A DNA stretch of 45,099 bases. It comes from Pseudomonadota bacterium. GTDB taxonomy: Bacteria; Pseudomonadota; Alphaproteobacteria; Rhizobiales; Beijerinckiaceae. A program made the position numbers and the translations under genes. Positions 40,462 through 45,099 of the stretch are shown one piece after another (within the stretch, counting starts at the first letter, position 1; every line of letters starts with the position of its first letter). The stretch is from contig JAEWKL010000546.1 of the NCBI GenBank assembly GCA_023386115.1, forward strand, positions 1-45,099, given 5' to 3'. The notes beneath the pieces are model-generated. The model was not told where the DNA came from. It saw only the letters and a list, made by a program, of their open reading frames with translations, and searched no databases.

Positions 40462-41805
40462 CTACCGATCGCTCCAGCGCAGGACCAAGTTTCCATCGGA
40501 GGGTGCTTCGGCGCGCAGCGCTCTCGCCAGGGCGGGGATGAGCGTCAGGCCGAGCAAGGCCGTGATCGCGATCACCATGAAGCCGGACGCGCTGCGACCC
40601 GTCTCCCGTTCCACGAGGCCGAAGATGGAGGGGCCGACGAAGCCGCCGAGCAGGCCGACCGTGTTGATGAAGGCGAGACCCGCCGCCGCCTGGATGCCGT
40701 GCAGCCGCTTCATCGCGACGGACCAGAAGATCGGCAGGATGCCGCCGGCGAAGAAGGCCGTGGTCGTGAACAGCACGAGCTGGATTGCCGGAGCACTGGT
40801 CGCCAGGAACACCGTCGCGCTGATCAGCAGTCCGGTGGTGATGATGCCGAGGAAGAGCATGTCGCTCTCGACGTACGGCTTGAGGCGCGGCAAGATCAGG
40901 ACGCCGAGAAGGAACCCGATGCCCACCGTGCTCGACAGCAGTCCGACCATGAACGGGGTGCTCGCCTGCATCTGCTGCACCATGGAGGGAATGAAGAAGT
41001 ACAGGCCGACGAAACCGATCTGGTTGAAGAAGTAGATCAGGGCGATCAGGAGCGTGCTCGGACGCTTGATGACCGAGACCCACTCCTTCGACGGGGTTTG
41101 AGCGTGCCCGGCCTCGGTCCCGGCCGCGTTGTGCTCCAGGCTATCGGCCTCCGCCGGCGTCAGCCAGCGGGCATCCCGCGGGCGGTCGGGGAAGATGAAC
41201 CAGAGAATCACCCCGAAGATGACCGTCGGAAGGCCTTCGAGCAGGAACATCCACTGCCATCCGCGCAGTCCGCCGAGGCCGTCGAGCTGCATCAGGGCGC
41301 CACCGAGCGGGTTGCCGATCGTCAGGCCGAGGGCCGGGGCCGTGTAGATCCAGCCGACCGCGACGGCCCTGTCGCGCTGCGCGAACCACAGCGTCGTGAC
41401 GTACATGAGCGCCGGGAAGAGGCCCGCCTCGGCTATTCCGAGGAGGAGGCGGAGCGCGTAGAACGACCACTCGCCCTGCACGAACATCATCAGCGCGGAC
41501 AAGGCGCCCCAGGTCACCGCGATGCGGGCGATCCACCGGCGCGGGCCGATGCGGTGGGCCAGGAGGTTGCTCGGCACCTCCAGCAGGGCGTAGCCCCAGA
41601 AGAAGATCCCGGCCCCGAACCCGTACATGGCGGGCGTGATGCCGAGATCGTTCTGGAAGGCCCCCTTCGCAAGCGCCACGTTGGTGCGGTCGATGAACGA
41701 CAGGAAGTAGATAAACACCATCATCGGAAGAAGATGTCGTTTCACTTTTCCCGTCGCAGTGTCGAGGACCCCGTCCGCGGGTGCTCCGGTCGCCGATCGA
41801 TTCAT
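40462..41805 (-). CDS. MFS transporter, anion:cation symporter (tartrate/phthalate-type) family
   Basis: Inner-membrane symporter, 447 aa, with about 12 predicted TM helices. The first loop motif FLSFIDRTNVALAKGAFQ is typical of the ACS family that imports organic anions such as tartrate, galactonate, phthalate and 4-hydroxyphenylacetate. FFWGYALLEVPSNLLAHRIG and LLGIAEAGLFPALMYVTTLW are further family blocks. The frame extends to 41823, but ATG 41805 with GGAGGGAG before it is the preferred start. Placed between BKACE and SDR genes, it probably imports their hydroxy- or keto-acid substrate. Confidence 0.92.
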   Translation of the reverse strand: MNRSATGAPADGVLDTATGKVKRHLLPMMVFIYFLSFIDRTNVALAKGAFQNDLGITPAMYGFGAGIFFWGYALLEVPSNLLAHRIGPRRWIARIAVTWGALSALMMFVQGEWSFYALRLLLGIAEAGLFPALMYVTTLWFAQRDRAVAVGWIYTAPALGLTIGNPLGGALMQLDGLGGLRGWQWMFLLEGLPTVIFGVILWFIFPDRPRDARWLTPAEADSLEHNAAGTEAGHAQTPSKEWVSVIKRPSTLLIALIYFFNQIGFVGLYFFIPSMVQQMQASTPFMVGLLSSTVGIGFLLGVLILPRLKPYVESDMLFLGIITTGLLISATVFLATSAPAIQLVLFTTTAFFAGGILPIFWSVAMKRLHGIQAAAGLAFINTVGLLGGFVGPSIFGLVERETGRSASGFMVIAITALLGLTLIPALARALRAEAPSDGNLVLRWSDR

Positions 41806-41893
41806 GTCTCTACTCCCTCCCAAGAGTGTTATGTTTTGGCAGTTATTGGACTATTCGTGATCCGCTCTTGCGCCATCGGACCTGGCCGATTGC

Positions 41894-42832
41894 TCAGAAA
41901 TCGACGTTGCCCGGCCCCTTCAGGGCGAGCATCTGGCGCGCCTCCGCCGGCGTGGCGATCTCGAGGGACAGCTCTTCCAGGATGCGGCGGATCTTCCTGA
42001 CCTGCTCGGCGCTCGATTTCGCCTGCACGCCCTTGGCGATGTAGATGCAGTCCTCGAGCCCGACCCGGACGTTGCCACCCATGAGCGCGCCCATCGTGAC
42101 GAATGGAAGCTGGTGGCGGCCGGCCCCCAGGACGGAGAACTGGTACGCGTCCCGGCCGAACAGCCGGTCCGCCGTCATGCGCATCAGCGACAGGTTCTCC
42201 GGATCGGCCCCGAGCCCACCCAGCACGCCGAAGATTGACTGGATAAAGAACGGCGGCTTCACCAGCCCGCTCTCGACGAAGTGGGCGAGGTTGTAGAGAT
42301 GGCCGACGTCGTAGCACTCGAACTCGAACCGCGTGCCCTTGGCGCCAAGCGTCTCCAGAACGTAGCGGATCTCCTTGAATGTATTGCGGAAGACCTGGTC
42401 TTCCATGCCCTCGAGGTACGGCTTCTCCCAATCGTAGCGCCAATTCGAGATCCGGCTCGCGACGCCGTGGATTGAGAAGTTCATCGACCCCATGTTCAGC
42501 GAGCACATCTCGGGACCGGCCTGCAACGGATAGGCGAGCCGTTCGGCCATCGTCATGCGAGTGCTGCCGCCGGTCGTGATGTTGATCACGGCATCCGTCG
42601 CAGCCGCGATCACGGGGACGAACTGGCGGTAGATGGCGGGATCGGGCGTCGGGCGGCCGTCGGACGGCTCGCGGGCATGAAGGTGGATGATCGCCGCACC
42701 GGCTTCAGCCGCCTCGATCGAGTGCGCGGCGATCTGCTCGGGCGTCAATGGGAGATATTCGGACATCGACGGCGTATGCGTCGATCCGGTGATCGCACAG
42801 GAGATGATCACCTTACGGCTCAATTGAGACAT
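41894..42832 (-). CDS. Beta-keto acid cleavage enzyme (BKACE, 3-keto-5-aminohexanoate cleavage family)
   Basis: BKACE family (former DUF849), 312 aa. These Zn enzymes condense a beta-keto acid with acetyl-CoA and cleave it to acetoacetate plus a new acyl-CoA. Zn ligands His50 and His52 lie in AAIIHLHAREP and a late Glu in VRVGLEDCIYI. INITTGGSTRMTM, CSLNMGSMNFS and QSIFGVLGGLGADPENL are family blocks. Known substrates include 3-keto-5-aminohexanoate and dehydrocarnitine, so the compound used here cannot be read off. First gene of a minus-strand unit with the transporter and SDR, divergent from an AraC regulator. Confidence 0.9.
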   Translation of the reverse strand: MSQLSRKVIISCAITGSTHTPSMSEYLPLTPEQIAAHSIEAAEAGAAIIHLHAREPSDGRPTPDPAIYRQFVPVIAAATDAVINITTGGSTRMTMAERLAYPLQAGPEMCSLNMGSMNFSIHGVASRISNWRYDWEKPYLEGMEDQVFRNTFKEIRYVLETLGAKGTRFEFECYDVGHLYNLAHFVESGLVKPPFFIQSIFGVLGGLGADPENLSLMRMTADRLFGRDAYQFSVLGAGRHQLPFVTMGALMGGNVRVGLEDCIYIAKGVQAKSSAEQVRKIRRILEELSLEIATPAEARQMLALKGPGNVDF

Positions 42833-43176
42833 GTGTTTCCTCCGTCAGCTTCGTGTTTGCGCGGGCACGGCCTGACCCCGCCGAGGGTCGGACGCCGCGA
42901 TGGGTCGGACGGGCGCGCGGCAGCGGATCGGCGCGTCCCGGCTCTTGTCTGGTGATCTCGGGGAGTGTGTGCGGCGTGACCCCGACGCCATCGGGCGTGG
43001 TCGGCCGGGCTCGTGCGCGGGGCGGCTGCGTTAGCGCCCGGTACGCCGGCTCACGCGGGACCGTGGCGGACGGCCGGGCGCGCGTCCGCGACGCGGCAAG
43101 CGGGCAACCATGTTTCCTTCCTCCGAAATTTCCTCGACGCTAGGGCCGTGCCGGAGGGCTGCCAAGGTCATCTGCG
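42833..43176. other. Divergent intergenic region between BKACE and AraC genes
   Basis: GC-rich, no recognisable gene. It must hold both promoters. A short dyad at 43177-43190 lies just before the AraC start. A CCTCC/GGAGG-type ribosome site for BKACE is visible right next to 42833. Confidence 0.5.
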
Positions 43177-43190
43177 GACATTATGATGTC
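43177..43190. promoter_or_regulatory. Candidate operator dyad before the AraC gene
   Basis: GACAT-TATG-ATGTC, perfect 5-bp arms, 26 bases upstream of the AraC ATG, followed by GGACA repeats (AGGACAGGTAGGACA). Possibly an autoregulatory or activator site for the BKACE module. Confidence 0.35.
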
Positions 43191-43215
43191 TTTAGAGGAC
43201 AGGTAGGACACGCCG

Positions 43216-44256
43216 ATGGCGAAGACATCACCGCTGCCGGGAAAGCGCATCTACGCGCCCTACAAGATCGCTGCGCTCGTCGAGGTGCTGAGCGAGCAGG
43301 GCATTCCGGTCGAGGCGTGCCTGCGCGACACCGGCGTCGCCGTCGACACGCTCTATGACGCCACGGCCCTCACATCGGTGCAGCAATACGCGGCCGTGTG
43401 CCGGAACGCGCTGCAACTCTCGTGGGATCCGAGCACACCGTTCCAGGTCGGTGCGCGATTGCACCTGTCGGCCTACGGCATGTACGGGTACGCTCTGATG
43501 TCGTGCCTCTCCCTGCGGGACTACTTCAAGCTCGGGGTGAAATATCATCTTCTGGCGACGCCGATCCTGACGATCGAGTGGCATGAATATCCCGACGTGG
43601 CCGTGTGGAGTTTCCCGAACGAGTTCACCTTCGCACCGTCTAGCGAGCTGCGCCAATTCCTGATCGAGCAGCAATTCACGCAGCAGGTTACCCACCTGCA
43701 GGATGTTGCCGGTACAATATGCCCGCCGAAGCGAGCGAATTTCTCATTTCCGGCTCCGGACCACGCGGCGATCTACCAAAAATACCTGAATTGCCCCTGC
43801 TATTTCGACCAGACCGACAGCGAGCTGCATTACGACAGCGCGGTCCTGGACGTGCAGCCGCAATTGGCCCATCGGCTGACGTCATTCGTGTTCCAGGACG
43901 AGTGCGACGCCCTCGTCGGCAGGGTCAAGTCGACGACTGGGGTCAGCGGCGAAATCTATCAGATCCTGGTCCGGTCTCCCGGCGTTTTCCCGAACATGGA
44001 GGATGTCGCCGAGGCGCTGCACATGACCTCGCGGACCCTTCGGCGCCACCTGAAGGCGGAGAACACGTCGTTCTCGGCGATCGCCGATGACTTTTATTTG
44101 TCCGTCGCGGTGAGGTACATCAGCGAGACGGACATGAGCTACGACGACATCGCGACGCTCGTCGGCTTCACGGACGTTTCGAATTTCCGGCGCGCGTTCA
44201 AGCGATGGACGAAGAGCACCCCCGGGGAACTCCGGCGGCAGCCCGCCCGCGGCTGA
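43216..44256 (+). CDS. AraC-family transcriptional regulator (Arabinose_bd/OruR-like)
   Basis: AraC-type regulator, 346 aa. A long N-terminal sensor domain (about 15-210) of the type found in OruR/ArgR-like regulators (ALVEVLSEQGIPVEACLRDT, HLSAYGMYGYALMSCLSLRD) precedes two HTH motifs at about 255-340 (MEDVAEALHMTSRTLRRHLK; YDDIATLVGFTDVSNFRRAF). It starts at ATG 43216 and is divergent from the BKACE-MFS-SDR unit, the most likely target. The inducer is unknown but should be the imported acid. Followed by about 240 bases with no gene before the convergent GntR gene. Confidence 0.92.
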   Translation: MAKTSPLPGKRIYAPYKIAALVEVLSEQGIPVEACLRDTGVAVDTLYDATALTSVQQYAAVCRNALQLSWDPSTPFQVGARLHLSAYGMYGYALMSCLSLRDYFKLGVKYHLLATPILTIEWHEYPDVAVWSFPNEFTFAPSSELRQFLIEQQFTQQVTHLQDVAGTICPPKRANFSFPAPDHAAIYQKYLNCPCYFDQTDSELHYDSAVLDVQPQLAHRLTSFVFQDECDALVGRVKSTTGVSGEIYQILVRSPGVFPNMEDVAEALHMTSRTLRRHLKAENTSFSAIADDFYLSVAVRYISETDMSYDDIATLVGFTDVSNFRRAFKRWTKSTPGELRRQPARG

Positions 44257-44494
44257 GGCCGCTCACCTCGCGCGTCACCGCGACGAGGCGCGACGAGGCC
44301 GGACCTGCGGGCATGGTCGCGCCGGCGGAGCCCGACGCGGCGGCGACGTATTCTCGCATCCGTGCGGATGCGTCGCCCAGGGGAGACACGTCGCTCGTCT
44401 GCGATGGCTCCGTCCCGCGCGCGGCACTGGCTCCTGGGGTGTCCGAAACGTCGCCGAGGACGACCGCAGGCGGCCCGACGACGTGGGCGACCGT

Positions 44495-45099
44495 TCAGGC
44501 GGTGGCGCGCCCCGCCGCATCCGTCGCCGTGCCGCCGGCAGCCCCTGCCCGGTAGCGCCTGCGGAACCACGACGCGGCGGCGCGGATGTCGAGCGCCAGG
44601 TGGAAGCGCGCGGCGTCCGGACTCCGGCTCTCGACCGCCTGGATGATCCGGTCATGGACGCGCGTGCCCGCCTCGAACATCACGCGGGATTCGCGCGTCC
44701 GCAGCGCGACGGCCATGACCGGGCCCGAGCGGAGCCAGAACTGCGTGATCACCTCGAGGAGCTGGGGCGACGCGGCGCCCTCGTAGAGCGTGAAGTGGAA
44801 GCGCCGGTTCGCGCCGAGGACGCCTTCCGTGTCGCCTGCCGCGATCGCCTCCCGCATGCTGTCGTTCGCCTCCCGCAACCGCGCAGCGAGGTCGCCGGAC
44901 GCGCGGATCGTCGCCCGGTAGGCCGCGAAGCCCTCGACGGTGCAGCGGATCCGGACCAGTTCGGCGTGGAGGTCGACGTCGAAGGGCGCGACCCGGAAGG
45001 TCCGGTTCGGGAGCTGGACGAGCGCCTTCTCGGCGACGAGACGCTGGATGACGCCGCGGATCGGCATCGGGCTGGTCCCGACCGCCTGGGCGAGGGAGC
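44495..45099 (-). CDS. GntR-family regulator, FCD type (5' end outside window)
   Basis: The C-terminal 200 residues of a FadR/FCD-type GntR regulator are visible. The frame enters from the right edge within the HTH (SLAQAVGTSPMPIRGVIQRL) and continues through the wing (LPNRTFRVAPFDVDL). The FCD effector domain has metal/acid-binding candidates in GANRRFHFTLYE and VHDRIIQAV and ends with an Arg/Ala/Gly-rich tail. A Met at 45067 is inside the HTH and is not the start. It is convergent with the AraC gene, and its target genes are presumably beyond the window. Confidence 0.9.
   Translation of the reverse strand, partial: SLAQAVGTSPMPIRGVIQRLVAEKALVQLPNRTFRVAPFDVDLHAELVRIRCTVEGFAAYRATIRASGDLAARLREANDSMREAIAAGDTEGVLGANRRFHFTLYEGAASPQLLEVITQFWLRSGPVMAVALRTRESRVMFEAGTRVHDRIIQAVESRSPDAARFHLALDIRAAASWFRRRYRAGAAGGTATDAAGRATA

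Noticed and set aside
39457..42000. 847-codon plus-strand open frame opposite SDR and MFS genes
   Set aside because: Shadow frame crossing two real genes and their spacer; no membrane or enzyme signature.

Overview
High-GC alphaproteobacterial DNA, most consistent with Methylobacterium or a related member of the Hyphomicrobiales. The assignment is an inference from protein style: VirA/VirG-like two-component genes, an acetone carboxylase operon, TRAP transporters, and IS256/IS5/IS110/ISNCY relics. The window reads as an accessory catabolic region. It holds several self-contained uptake-and-degradation modules, each with its own regulator, separated by transposase debris. No rRNA, tRNA, CRISPR array or phage gene was seen.

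Layout. (1) 1-7108, minus strand: one operon of TRAP binding protein, GntR regulator, class III CoA-transferase, iron-type alcohol dehydrogenase, HMG-CoA lyase, aldehyde dehydrogenase and TRAP small permease (cut by the window edge). Together these could oxidise a mevalonate-like alcohol to an HMG-like diacid, activate it and cleave it to acetoacetate plus acetyl-CoA. (2) 7669-13119: a LysR regulator divergent from a 2-hydroxyacid dehydrogenase, an enolase-superfamily sugar-acid dehydratase, a maleylacetate-reductase-type enzyme and a second TRAP binding protein. A 24-codon repeat-built leader ORF precedes that last gene. (3) 13931-21160: acetone carboxylase operon acxABC with its sigma-54 activator acxR, a clear -24/-12 promoter and upstream inverted repeats. 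IS256-family relics lie on both sides. (4) 21789-27365: a GlxA-type regulator divergent from isonitrile hydratase, an ABC binding protein, an amidohydrolase and a CobW-type metallochaperone, a possible isonitrile or N-acyl amino acid degradation unit. (5) 27346-31586: D-amino-acid-dehydrogenase-type flavoenzyme, remnant of an oligopeptide ABC ATPase, oligopeptide binding protein, and a divergent XRE-cupin regulator with a 21-bp tandem operator. (6) 32249-36538: VirA-like kinase, diheme peroxidase and VirG-like regulator, tightly packed. (7) 37209-39144: graveyard of IS5, IS110 and ISNCY pieces, then an AT-rich stretch. (8) 39601-44256: SDR, MFS transporter, beta-keto acid cleavage enzyme (BKACE) and divergent AraC regulator. 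A GntR gene is cut at the right edge.

A common thread: three unrelated modules (HMG-CoA lyase, acetone carboxylase, BKACE) all yield acetoacetate. The gene pairings that looked most novel are the mevalonate-like operon, the isonitrile hydratase/amidohydrolase/CobW cluster and the kinase-peroxidase-regulator trio.
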